NCBI GenBank assembly: GCA_900754435.1
Contig: CAAECT010000105.1
Span: 1-10,879, forward strand
Length of the DNA stretch: 10,879 bases
Direction of reading: 5' to 3'
Source of the DNA: an uncultured Collinsella sp.
Lineage (GTDB): Bacteria; Actinomycetota; Coriobacteriia; Coriobacteriales; Coriobacteriaceae
Part shown: positions 1 through 5,990 of the stretch, in pieces
Position numbering within the stretch: position 1 is the stretch's first letter
Layout: each line of letters starts with the position of its first letter
Program-made: the position numbers and the translations under genes
The notes under the pieces: model-generated
The model's input: the letters and a program-made list of their open reading frames with translations, nothing else
The model's database searches: none
What the model was told of the DNA's origin: nothing

Positions 1-610
1 GAGCGGCATCGAGCTCGCGCTGCGACTCAGCCGCAGCGGCGGCAAGCGCCATCTCCTGGGCCTTATCCGCCGCGGAGAGCTTTGCCTGCAGCTCGGCAAT
101 CTGAGCGTCGCGTGCGGACAGGTCGTTTGGGGCGGCGTGACGCGCCGCCGCCTCGGCGAGCTTGGCTTCGTCATCCTTGCGTCCAAGCTGTGCACGCAGA
201 CTGTCAATCTCACGCTGGAGCTCGGCATTCTCTTTCTGTGCATCGGCACGAGCCTCAACAGCCGCGCGCTGGCTTGCACTCTCGCGCTCTGCGGCAGCGC
301 CCTCGAGCTTGGCGCGCAGCTCGGCGAGCTCAGCATCGTGCTTGGCGACTTCTTGTGCCAGCTGCTGAGCTGCAGCGTTCTTCTGCTCGACAAGCTGAGC
401 GTTGCGCTGAGACTCTGCCTCCTGCAAAGCAGCCGACGAACGTGAGCGTTCAAGCTCCAGCGCCTGCTCGGCCTCGCGCTGGACTGGCTTCACACGCTCA
501 TCCAGGTCGCGCGAAGAATCGGCATCGCGCACTTGCTTGACGATATCCGCATAGCCGGACGCATCGACCTTAAAGACTTCGCCGCAATGCGGGCACTTGA
601 TCTCGTTCAT
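1..610 (-). CDS. DUF2130 domain protein, N-terminal part (gene runs off the left edge)
   Basis: An open minus-strand frame of 203 codons begins at an ATG at 610 and continues without a stop past the window edge. The first residues contain a CPHCG motif (residues 6-10), a half zinc-ribbon like those at the start of DUF2130 proteins. From about residue 30 the protein is almost entirely Glu/Gln/Ala/Arg/Leu-rich with heptad-like spacing, which indicates a long coiled coil. The DUF2130 domain itself would lie beyond the edge, so the family call rests on the N-terminal CPHCGEVF motif and the coiled coil. A GAGGAG ribosome binding site lies 5 bases before the ATG. The function of DUF2130 proteins is not established; a nuclease-like fold has been suggested for the family. 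An independent promoter is likely, because a terminator for the upstream gene lies at 669-703. Confidence 0.75.
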   Translation of the reverse strand, partial: MNEIKCPHCGEVFKVDASGYADIVKQVRDADSSRDLDERVKPVQREAEQALELERSRSSAALQEAESQRNAQLVEQKNAAAQQLAQEVAKHDAELAELRAKLEGAAAERESASQRAAVEARADAQKENAELQREIDSLRAQLGRKDDEAKLAEAAARHAAPNDLSARDAQIAELQAKLSAADKAQEMALAAAAAESQRELDAA

Positions 611-668
611 AGCAGCTCCTCAATGGACGCAAATTTCAACTGTCTACACTCTACCGCGCCGCGCGGAC

Positions 669-703
669 AAAAAAGGCGCCGCCGCCATAATGGCAACGGC
701 GCC
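669..703 (-). terminator. Rho-independent terminator of the phosphoesterase gene
   Basis: On the minus strand a GGCGCCG / CGGCGCC stem extends inward with G-U and Watson-Crick pairs to a 3-base loop. It is followed by six T residues (positions 674-669). This is a textbook intrinsic terminator about 45 bases after the phosphoesterase stop. Confidence 0.85.
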
Positions 704-704
704 A

Positions 705-743
705 GAACCACCACAAAGGTGCCTGTCCCCTTTGTGGTGGTTC
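705..743. repeat. REP-like hairpin with a GTCCCC loop
   Basis: A perfect 15-bp inverted repeat (arms 705-719 and 729-743, GAACCACCACAAAGG and its complement) encloses a 9-base loop containing TGCCTGTCC. It sits between the phosphoesterase stop codon and its terminator and has no T-run of its own. Its loop resembles the GTCCC loops of two hairpins at 10576-10655, which suggests a family of interspersed palindromic repeats. No associated REP transposase is in the window. Confidence 0.7.
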
Positions 744-748
744 GAGAA

Positions 749-1294
749 TTACAGTCCAAAAAAGCCGAGAATCTGGTCACGGCTTACGGGCTTGTACTCG
801 TTAGCATCGAGACCGACATCGTAACGAAAGATGGGGCGCTCGCGATCGCGGTTGCGCGCGTTGGTGCGGTCTCCCCTGCTGTGGATATGCCCGTGCAGCA
901 TGATGGCGCCACGCGCCTTTCCATTCCAGCTGAGCATGGGGTAGTGGCTCATTACCAGGCGATGGCCTTTGGCGTAACCGGGAGCGACTTCCAGATAATC
1001 GCGCACGTCATCCCAGATTTGGGGCGCAGCTGGATCTTCCCAGTCGCCGTCATGGTTACCACGGATGAGCGTTACGTTCTGGCATTCGATGCGTTCGCGC
1101 AGGCGCACCGCCTCCGCCAGGGGCAAACGATAAGTAAAGTCACCCAGAATATAGAGACGGTCGTCCGCCGCCACGCACTCATTGATGGCATTGATGACCT
1201 TGCGGTTCATCTCCTCGACCGAGCAAAACGGTCGATCCATGTCGTGCAAGATATTCGTATCGCCCAGGTGCAGGTCGGCGGTAAACCACATCAT
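749..1294 (-). CDS. Calcineurin-like metallophosphoesterase, 181 aa
   Basis: The protein carries the metal-binding motifs of the calcineurin-like phosphoesterase superfamily in order: DLH (Asp7, His9), GDF (Asp52), GNHD (Asn80-His81), SHYP (His117) and HGHIH (His134, His136). These would bind two metal ions and hydrolyse phosphoester bonds. Substrates vary widely in this family and none can be named here. At 181 residues it is a compact single-domain member with no signal peptide or membrane segment, so it is probably cytosolic. I chose the ATG at 1294 because an AGGACA motif lies 6 bases before it. An ATG at 1309 in the same frame has no visible ribosome binding site. A second ATG immediately follows at 1291. 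It ends in TAA and is followed by a hairpin and a strong terminator, so it is the last gene of its transcript. Confidence 0.88.
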   Translation of the reverse strand: MMWFTADLHLGDTNILHDMDRPFCSVEEMNRKVINAINECVAADDRLYILGDFTYRLPLAEAVRLRERIECQNVTLIRGNHDGDWEDPAAPQIWDDVRDYLEVAPGYAKGHRLVMSHYPMLSWNGKARGAIMLHGHIHSRGDRTNARNRDRERPIFRYDVGLDANEYKPVSRDQILGFFGL

Positions 1295-1360
1295 CGTCTG
1301 TGTCCTCATTTCGCAACGCGTCTAACACGTGCCTAGTATACAGACGCTCTGGCGCGTCGG

Positions 1361-1540
1361 TTAGCCAAAGAGCCCGCCGAACAAACCTCGGCGGCGTTTG
1401 TCTTGCTTTTTCGAAGCGTAGCCCTGCGCTTTCTTGTCTTACCGCTTCTCACGGTCCTGCTCTAGCTCATCGTCATCGAGTAGCGTATCCCACTCAAACG
1501 GATCGTCTGTCAGATCGAACAGGTCATCGTCATCAAACAT
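1361..1540 (-). pseudogene. Small charged protein gene interrupted by an in-frame TAA
   Basis: An ATG at 1540, preceded by GGGAG 6 bases upstream, opens a 33-codon frame encoding a very acidic peptide (FDDDDLFDLTDDPFEWDTLL, then Glu/Asp/Arg-rich). It stops at TAA 1439-1441. The same frame continues directly for 25 more codons, now strongly basic (DKKAQGYASKKQDKRRRG) and ending in a GLFGGLFG repeat, to a TAA at 1361-1363. The charge pattern and the glycine-phenylalanine end look like a genuine protein C-terminus, so the simplest reading is a protein of about 59 residues broken by one nonsense change. The alternative is an intentionally short 33-residue peptide. I do not recognise the family. 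It lies 18 bases after the HIRAN gene and probably shares its transcript. Confidence 0.6.
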
Positions 1541-1558
1541 GGCAGTCTCCCATACCGA

Positions 1559-1885
1559 TTAGCGAGCATCCACCACATAGAGCCCAACGCGCACCTGATG
1601 CCACGGGCTGCGCTCGGGGGCAACCTGTTGCACGCGGGCCTCAAATACGTCCTCGTGGCCGTAATACATCATCAAGGACAGTGGGCCGACCTCGTTTCCC
1701 GGAACATAGCCAAGCTTGGTGTTGCCGTAATAAATCGCAACCGCCTCAGGGTCATGGGGATTATCGCGCTCGGCACACAGCGTCAGCTTATCGCCCGCTT
1801 TAAGATCGCCCAAGACCAAGGCGCCATCGGCATACTGAAATCCTGCAATGTGAAATGACAGAAGAACACGCGAAGGCTCGTACAT
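1559..1885 (-). CDS. Stand-alone HIRAN-domain protein, 108 aa
   Basis: Nearly the whole protein fits the HIRAN domain: the FHIAGFQY strand (residues 11-18), GDLKAGDKLTLCAERDNPHDPEAVAI (26-51) with the typical acidic-Asn-Pro-x-Asp-Pro signature, and KLGYVP (57-62). HIRAN domains occur in SWI2/SNF2 helicases such as HLTF, where they bind single-stranded 3' DNA ends, and as free-standing bacterial proteins of unknown role. DNA binding is therefore plausible but inferred. The start at 1885 has a strong GAGGAG ribosome binding site; the 14 bases around it (GAGGAGCTGCTATG) are identical to those at the start of the DUF2130 gene at 610. It is the first gene of a likely minus-strand operon with the small interrupted gene and possibly the phosphoesterase. 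Confidence 0.85.
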   Translation of the reverse strand: MYEPSRVLLSFHIAGFQYADGALVLGDLKAGDKLTLCAERDNPHDPEAVAIYYGNTKLGYVPGNEVGPLSLMMYYGHEDVFEARVQQVAPERSPWHQVRVGLYVVDAR

Positions 1886-2039
1886 AGCAGCTCCTCTAAC
1901 GGCCGGATAAACCGGTGTGTAACCTTATTGAGAAGTCTACGGTCCCGTGCGGACACAAATACATCCTGTCTGCGTCCTTCAATCGTTTGCCTCAACGCTT
2001 GCGCGACAGAACGCTTGCAGATAAGATAGGAACACGGAT

Positions 2040-2064
2040 GGCACCCGTTGCCGCGGGTCTTGCC
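2040..2064 (-). terminator. Hairpin downstream of the 27-residue peptide gene
   Basis: On the minus strand GGCA, CCCG / CGGG, TGCC form a two-part stem with a small internal bulge, followed by TTCCTATCTTATC. It lies 57 bases after the small peptide stop. A hairpin at this place is usual for transcripts of small hydrophobic toxin peptides. The tail is only moderately T-rich, so terminator function is tentative. Confidence 0.45.
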
Positions 2065-2121
2065 AACTCCGATACACGTTTTCATCGTGAGAAGTGGCCG
2101 TCTTCGCTTACGCGGGGGCGG

Positions 2122-2205
2122 CTATTTCATTCGGCCGATAAACAGACCGAGTTCGATAGCCGCAATCAACAACGCCAATAACGAAATAACATCGCTTACG
2201 TTCAT
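2122..2205 (-). CDS. 27-residue hydrophobic peptide, holin-like / type I toxin-like
   Basis: The ATG at 2205 opens a 27-codon frame encoding MNVSDVISLLALLIAAIELG followed by LFIGRMK and a TAG. The layout is a short polar start with Asp5, one uninterrupted hydrophobic helix of about 18 residues, and a short basic end (Arg25, Lys27). This matches the small peptides annotated as putative holin-like toxins in Gram-positive genomes, and the membrane-acting toxins of type I toxin-antitoxin systems. An AAGGGA ribosome binding site lies 6 bases upstream, within a 6-bp hairpin. A hairpin follows at 2040-2064. Toxicity and the existence of an antisense antitoxin RNA are inferences; no antitoxin promoter is firmly visible. 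It is not part of the flanking operons and is too short for most gene callers. Confidence 0.6.
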   Translation of the reverse strand: MNVSDVISLLALLIAAIELGLFIGRMK

Positions 2206-2211
2206 ACCAAA

Positions 2212-2226
2212 TCCCTTCTAAAGGGA
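2212..2226 (-). promoter_or_regulatory. Hairpin sequestering the peptide gene's ribosome binding site
   Basis: On the minus strand TCCCTT, a TAG loop and AAGGGA form a perfect 6-bp stem. The 3' arm is the ribosome binding site of the peptide gene starting at 2205, so the folded RNA would hide it. Such sequestration is common in type I toxin messages. Confidence 0.55.
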
Positions 2227-2268
2227 GTTGGCCCATCCGTGCTCCATAACAGTAGTCTAACGCAAAAT

Positions 2269-2302
2269 GCAGGTAATAGGAACACTTGTTCGTATTACCT
2301 GC
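2269..2302 (-). terminator. 34-base near-perfect palindrome after the aldehyde dehydrogenase gene
   Basis: GCAGGTAATA and TATTACCTGC (10 bp) enclose a second dyad GAACA/TGTTC, with a single mismatched pair between the two stems. On the minus strand it begins 8 bases after the aldehyde dehydrogenase stop and is followed by ATTTTG, so it may terminate that transcript. The T-run is short, and the symmetric AT-rich arms would also suit a protein operator. Confidence 0.5.
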
Positions 2303-2310
2303 GCCCTTTT

Positions 2311-3690
2311 CTAATGCACAAACATGCGCACGAATTTGTGCTTCCAGCTTGCGTAGGGCGCATACCGAAACGGCACGTCCAGCCAGGTTGCCTTGTTCAC
2401 GATGCTCTTCTTGTGGCTAAACGTATCGAAGCTCTCGCGGCCATGGTACTGCCCCATACCGCTCGCGCCCATGCCGCCAAAGCCCATATGGCTCGTAGCC
2501 AAGTGCATGATGGTGTCGTTGACGCAGCCGCCGCCAAAGGGCACGTAGCGCACAAAGCGTTGCTGAACCGCACGATCCTGGCTAAAGATATACAGGGCCA
2601 GCGGCGTCGGACGATCCGTAATAAACGCTTCGGCCTCGTCTAGGCTCTCAAACGTCAGCACCGGCAAGATGGGACCGAAGATCTCCTCCTGCATCACGGC
2701 GTCAGCGGGGGCCACGCCGTCCAAAATTGTCGGCTCAATCTTGAGCGAAGCCTCGCGCGCGGCACCTCCAAGCACGACCTTATCGGGATCGATCAGCCCG
2801 CGCACGCGCGCAAAATGCTTGGCGTTGACGATATGTCCGTAATCCTCATTGTCGAGTGGATGTTCGCCAAACATGCGACGGACCTCCTCCTTGATGAGGC
2901 CCAGCAGCTCGTCGTGCACGCGCGTATCGACCAGCAGGTAGTCGGGCGCCACGCAGGTCTGCCCCACGTTGAGCCATTTACCAAAGGCGATGCGCCGTGC
3001 CGCGACCTTCAAGTTTGCCGTCGCATCCACGATGCAGGGACTCTTTCCGCCCAGCTCAAGCGTCACGGGCGTAAGGTTTTTACTTGCGCGCTCCATGACG
3101 AGCTTGCCAACCGGAACGCTACCGGTAAAGAAGATCTTGTCCCAGTGCTCATCGAGCAGCGCTTCGTTCTCGGCGCGCCCGCCCTCGACAACCGTCACCA
3201 GGCGCGGATCAAATGCCTCTTCACAGATTTGCCTGAGCACCGCGCTCGATGCCGGAGCATAGGCGCTCGGCTTGATGACCACGGTATTGCCCGCGGCAAG
3301 GGCGCCAGCGAGCGGCTCGAGCGTCAGCAAAAACGGATAGTTCCAGGGCGCCATGATGAGCGTGACGCCATAGGGCACGGTTTGCGTTTTGCACACGCTC
3401 ACGGCGTTAGCGAGGTCGCACGGACGCAGGCGCGGACGACTCCATCGGGCCACATGCGCAATCTGATGTCGAATCTCGGAAAGCGATGTGCCAATCTCGC
3501 ACATATAGGCCTCGTCATGCGACTTTCCCAAATCGGTCTTGAGCGCATGAGCGATATCGGCCTCGTGGGCCCGCACCGCATCGCGTAAACTCACGAGCGC
3601 GCGACGTCGAGCATCGACATCAAACGTGGCGTGCGTCTTAAAGTAGGCGCGCTGATCGCCGACGATGCGCGCAATTTCCTCGGTGTTCAT
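2311..3690 (-). CDS. NAD(P)-dependent aldehyde dehydrogenase, 459 aa
   Basis: The protein belongs to the aldehyde dehydrogenase superfamily and oxidises an aldehyde to a carboxylic acid with NAD(P)+. Visible motifs are the active-site Asn in APWNYPF (Asn117), the cofactor-binding lysine VVIKPS (Lys140), FFTGSVPVGK (187-196), the general base LELGGKSP (Glu212) and the catalytic cysteine in GQTCVAPDY (Cys246). Also present are EEIFGPILPV and the FGGMGASGMGQYHG region near the end. The length of 459 and the hydrophobic-aromatic C-terminal extension (about residues 435-459) fit the class 3 / fatty aldehyde dehydrogenase branch rather than the longer 480-500 residue forms. The start at 3690 has an AGGAGG ribosome binding site that overlaps the stop of the upstream alcohol dehydrogenase, only 9 bases away. 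The two are therefore probably co-transcribed and translationally coupled. The exact substrate is unknown. Confidence 0.93.
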   Translation of the reverse strand: MNTEEIARIVGDQRAYFKTHATFDVDARRRALVSLRDAVRAHEADIAHALKTDLGKSHDEAYMCEIGTSLSEIRHQIAHVARWSRPRLRPCDLANAVSVCKTQTVPYGVTLIMAPWNYPFLLTLEPLAGALAAGNTVVIKPSAYAPASSAVLRQICEEAFDPRLVTVVEGGRAENEALLDEHWDKIFFTGSVPVGKLVMERASKNLTPVTLELGGKSPCIVDATANLKVAARRIAFGKWLNVGQTCVAPDYLLVDTRVHDELLGLIKEEVRRMFGEHPLDNEDYGHIVNAKHFARVRGLIDPDKVVLGGAAREASLKIEPTILDGVAPADAVMQEEIFGPILPVLTFESLDEAEAFITDRPTPLALYIFSQDRAVQQRFVRYVPFGGGCVNDTIMHLATSHMGFGGMGASGMGQYHGRESFDTFSHKKSIVNKATWLDVPFRYAPYASWKHKFVRMFVH

Positions 3691-3699
3691 GGCACCCTC

Positions 3700-4920
3700 C
3701 TAGTTCTCGTCCTCAAACATACCACCCGCGACGACCTCGTACATATGCTCGAGCTCCGAGCGGTCCATCAAAAGTGGAACGGGGTATAGCGGATTGGCCT
3801 CGGCATCGGCATGGGCCGCCATTTGCGGAATATCGGAGCGGCGAATACCCGAGACATATTTGGGGATTCCCAGGGCCTCGTTCATGCGGTCGACCCAATC
3901 GATAAAGGCCTCGGCCGCCAAGTTGTCTTGCGCGTTAGCCGGCGCGATACCGGCCATGCGGGCAAGATCGGCGAGCTTAGGAGCAGCAGCTTCGCCATAG
4001 GCGCGAAGCATATGCGGCAGGATGATAGCGTTGGCCAAGCCGTGCGGAATCCCGTAACGCCCACCCAAGCTGTGTGCGATGGCGTGAACGTATCCAACAT
4101 AGGAGCGCGTAAAGGCAACACCCGCCTTATACGCCGCCGAAAGCATATTGCGACGAGCGCACATGTCGTCACCATGCTCATAGGCCTCGAGCAAATTGTC
4201 GTGGATAAGCTGCACTGCCTGTCGCGCCATCTTGCGCGTATAGGGCGTGGTGCTTCGCCCGATAAAGGCCTCAACGGCATGCGTCAGGGCGTCCATGCCC
4301 GTCTGCCCCGTAATGGAAGCGGGCAAGCCGCACGTAAACTCGGGGTCGTGGACTGCAAAACGCGGGATGAGCACAAAGTCGTTAATGGGGTATTTGTAGT
4401 GCGTCCCGTCATCGGTAATTACCGCCGCAAGCGTGGCTTCGCTTCCCGTACCGGCGGTAGTGGGAACGGCGATGAGCAGCGGCAGGCGACGATGAATCCG
4501 CAGCAGGCCGCGCATCTTGTTGATGGGCTTGTTTGGCTGCGCAATGCGTGCGCCCACGCCCTTGGCACAGTCCATGGCCGAGCCACCGCCAAAGCCGATA
4601 ATGGCCTGGCAGGCGCTCTCTCGATACAGGGACGCCGCTTCTTCCACGTTTGAAACCGTGGGGTTTGCACGCGTTTCGGCATAGACCGTAACGCCAATCC
4701 CCCTGGATGCGAGCGCCGTCTCGAGCGGTGCCGTGAGCCCCAGACGGGCAATGCCGGGATCCGTCACGATAAGGACCTTCTGGATCGAGCACTTTTGAAG
4801 CACCGCGGGCACATCCTCGGCATGCTCTAAAATGCGCGGCTCGGTATAGGGCAGGATCGGCAATGCAATGCGAAAAACCGTCTGATATGTTCGGCACCAG
4901 GCACGACGGGCTAGATGCAT
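3700..4920 (-). CDS. Iron-containing alcohol dehydrogenase, 406 aa
   Basis: This is a group III (Fe-dependent) alcohol dehydrogenase interconverting an alcohol and an aldehyde with NAD(P)H. The nucleotide-binding GGGSAMDCAK motif is at residues 111-120 and TTAGTGSEAT at 154-163. The metal ligands are Asp210 and His214 (GMDALTHAVEAF), His279 (GYVHAIAHSLGG) and His293 (GIPHGLANA), with the same spacings (4 and 14) as Asp196/His200 and His263/His277 of E. coli FucO. The protein has an N-terminal extension of about 20 residues before the first strand. The ATG at 4920 follows an AAGGAG ribosome binding site at 8 bases. It is the first gene of a two-gene operon with the aldehyde dehydrogenase, which suggests sequential oxidation of an alcohol to an acid or the reverse during fermentation. 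The physiological substrate cannot be told from sequence. Confidence 0.93.
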   Translation of the reverse strand: MHLARRAWCRTYQTVFRIALPILPYTEPRILEHAEDVPAVLQKCSIQKVLIVTDPGIARLGLTAPLETALASRGIGVTVYAETRANPTVSNVEEAASLYRESACQAIIGFGGGSAMDCAKGVGARIAQPNKPINKMRGLLRIHRRLPLLIAVPTTAGTGSEATLAAVITDDGTHYKYPINDFVLIPRFAVHDPEFTCGLPASITGQTGMDALTHAVEAFIGRSTTPYTRKMARQAVQLIHDNLLEAYEHGDDMCARRNMLSAAYKAGVAFTRSYVGYVHAIAHSLGGRYGIPHGLANAIILPHMLRAYGEAAAPKLADLARMAGIAPANAQDNLAAEAFIDWVDRMNEALGIPKYVSGIRRSDIPQMAAHADAEANPLYPVPLLMDRSELEHMYEVVAGGMFEDEN

Positions 4921-4938
4921 AAAGGAAACTCCTTCATT

Positions 4939-4954
4939 TGTTGATAGGTCAACA
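4939..4954. promoter_or_regulatory. Palindrome in the alcohol dehydrogenase leader, possible operator
   Basis: TGTTGA and TCAACA flank a 4-base spacer TAGG, ending 10 bases before the ribosome binding site of the alcohol dehydrogenase gene. The dyad is short, so it could be a repressor operator or chance. I could not identify a convincing -35/-10 pair for this gene. Confidence 0.3.
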
Positions 4955-5064
4955 TTTGCTCGCCCGATTGTACTCAGCGGCGGTCAAAGACGGCCTGCCA
5001 ATCGTTACTCAATCAACATCTTCATATCTCAAAATTGTTTTATTAAAAATCATTCCTAATAGGC

Positions 5065-5092
5065 TTCACATTTGGTTGCATTTATGGATAAT
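5065..5092 (+). promoter_or_regulatory. Sigma-70-type promoter of the rubrerythrin gene
   Basis: A -35 TTCACA (5065-5070) and a -10 GATAAT (5087-5092), each 5 of 6 to consensus, are separated by 16 bases in an AT-rich stretch. Transcription would start near 5099, giving a leader of roughly 78 bases. Confidence 0.6.
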
Positions 5093-5110
5093 AGAACTCG
5101 TCAAGACGCA

Positions 5111-5173
5111 CGTCCGGAGAGGGCCCTTACGGGACCGGACGAGCGCGCAATCGCCATCGATCGAAGGGATCGA
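5111..5173 (+). promoter_or_regulatory. Structured leader of the rubrerythrin mRNA
   Basis: Two stems are visible in the leader. CGTCCGG / CCGGACG (5111-5117 and 5135-5141) forms a GC-rich 7-bp stem with an inner CCC-TTAC-GGG. TCGATC / GATCGA (5157-5162 and 5168-5173) forms a 6-bp stem whose loop and first 3' base hold the GAAGGG ribosome binding site. This would allow translational control; the actual regulation is unknown. Confidence 0.4.
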
Positions 5174-5176
5174 ATC

Positions 5177-5737
5177 ATGAAGTTTGTTTGCCCCGTTTGC
5201 GGTTATGTGGAAGAGTTCGACGGCGACCAGCTGCCCGAGGATTTTAAGTGCCCCCAGTGCGGCGTTCCCGGTTCTCGTTTCCTGAAGCAGGAGGAGGGCC
5301 AGCTCGAGTGGGCCGCCGAGCACGTCGTGGGCGTCGCCAAGATGGAGGGTGTCTCTGAGGACATCGTTGCCGACCTGCGCGCCAACTTTGAGGGCGAGTG
5401 CTCCGAGGTGGGTATGTATCTGGCCATGGCCCGTGTGGCCCACCGCGAGGGCTATCCCGAGATCGGCCTGTACTGGGAGAAGGCTGCCCACGAGGAGGCC
5501 GAGCATGCCGCCAAGTTCGCCGAGCTCCTGGGCGAGGTCGTGACCGACTCCACCAAGAAGAACCTCGAGATGCGCGTTGAGGCCGAGAACGGCGCCACCG
5601 CCGGCAAGACCGATCTTGCCAAGCGCGCCAAGGCCGCTGGCCTCGATGCCATCCACGACACCGTGCACGAGATGGCTCGCGACGAGGCCCGCCACGGCAA
5701 GGCTTTCGCCGGCCTGCTCAAGCGCTACTTTGGCTAA
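5177..5737 (+). CDS. Reverse rubrerythrin (NADH peroxidase-type), 186 aa
   Basis: The domain order is rubredoxin first, then ferritin-like diiron domain, the reverse of classical rubrerythrin. Residues 1-33 contain the rubredoxin-type iron site CPVCGY and CPQCGVPG (Cys5, 8, 25, 28). Residues 45-186 are the four-helix diiron domain, with candidate ligands in GECSE (Glu74), HEEAEHA (Glu107, His110), VEAEN (Glu135/137) and RDEARHG (Glu170, His173). Reverse rubrerythrins reduce hydrogen peroxide, and in clostridia oxygen, using electrons from NADH through rubredoxin reductase, protecting strict anaerobes in the cytoplasm. The ATG at 5177 is chosen because it begins the conserved [10 protein letters not shown] and has GAAGGG 8 bases upstream; longer in-frame starts lie inside the promoter. 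Codon use is strongly biased to C/G third positions, suggesting high expression. It is monocistronic, with its own terminator. Confidence 0.93.
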   Translation: MKFVCPVCGYVEEFDGDQLPEDFKCPQCGVPGSRFLKQEEGQLEWAAEHVVGVAKMEGVSEDIVADLRANFEGECSEVGMYLAMARVAHREGYPEIGLYWEKAAHEEAEHAAKFAELLGEVVTDSTKKNLEMRVEAENGATAGKTDLAKRAKAAGLDAIHDTVHEMARDEARHGKAFAGLLKRYFG

Positions 5738-5772
5738 GCCAACCGCTTGAGACATAACCTCTAGCTCGATGA

Positions 5773-5802
5773 GGCCCGGACCGTATTGGTTCGGGCCTTT
5801 TT
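5773..5802 (+). terminator. Rho-independent terminator of the rubrerythrin gene
   Basis: GGCCCGGACC, a GTATT loop and GGTTCGGGCC form a 10-bp stem (one G-U pair) followed by five T residues, 35 bases after the stop. Confidence 0.93.
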
Positions 5803-5867
5803 GTGTCTCGAGGGCTCGTTAACGCCCTGAAATAGAGCTATCTTCGGCATCGGTCTCTCGTCAAAAA

Positions 5868-5990
5868 CTAAGTGAGTAGACTTTTCGAAACTTGCCGAGC
5901 AGACCATCCGTATTGCTTTATAAAGTCGCAGGGAAATGACTTGTTTCAAAACGGCCTGGTCGCCATCAAGCCAAAAGTCTACTCACTTAG
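5868..5990. repeat. 123-bp MITE-like hairpin repeat, copy 1
   Basis: The element is bounded by perfect 18-bp terminal inverted repeats, CTAAGTGAGTAGACTTTT at 5868-5885 and its complement at 5973-5990. Internal segments also pair (CGAGCAGACC near 5893-5904 with GGCCTGGTCG near 5953-5962), so the whole unit can fold into a long imperfect hairpin. It has no coding capacity. A second copy of the same length lies at 7288-7410. The right end supplies the last codons and the stop of the nuclease-like gene. On the minus strand the element is followed directly by TTTTT (5867-5863), so it could also act as that gene's terminator. No obvious target-site duplication is seen. Confidence 0.85.

Noticed and set aside
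82..445. Plus-strand frames opposite the DUF2130 gene
   Set aside because: They are antisense to a long GC-rich coiled-coil gene, whose repetitive codons commonly leave the opposite strand open.
1783..2085. 100-codon minus-strand frame overlapping the HIRAN gene start
   Set aside because: It overlaps the well-supported HIRAN gene in another frame, covers the hairpin and the peptide gene's downstream region, and shows no recognisable domain.
5072..5176. Longer rubrerythrin N-terminus
   Set aside because: It would be translated from within the promoter and structured leader, and the conserved protein begins at [10 protein letters not shown].
5761..5949. 62-codon minus-strand frame in repeat copy 1
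   Set aside because: Most of it is the repeat's inverted-repeat sequence and part of the rubrerythrin terminator; no ribosome binding site or family match.
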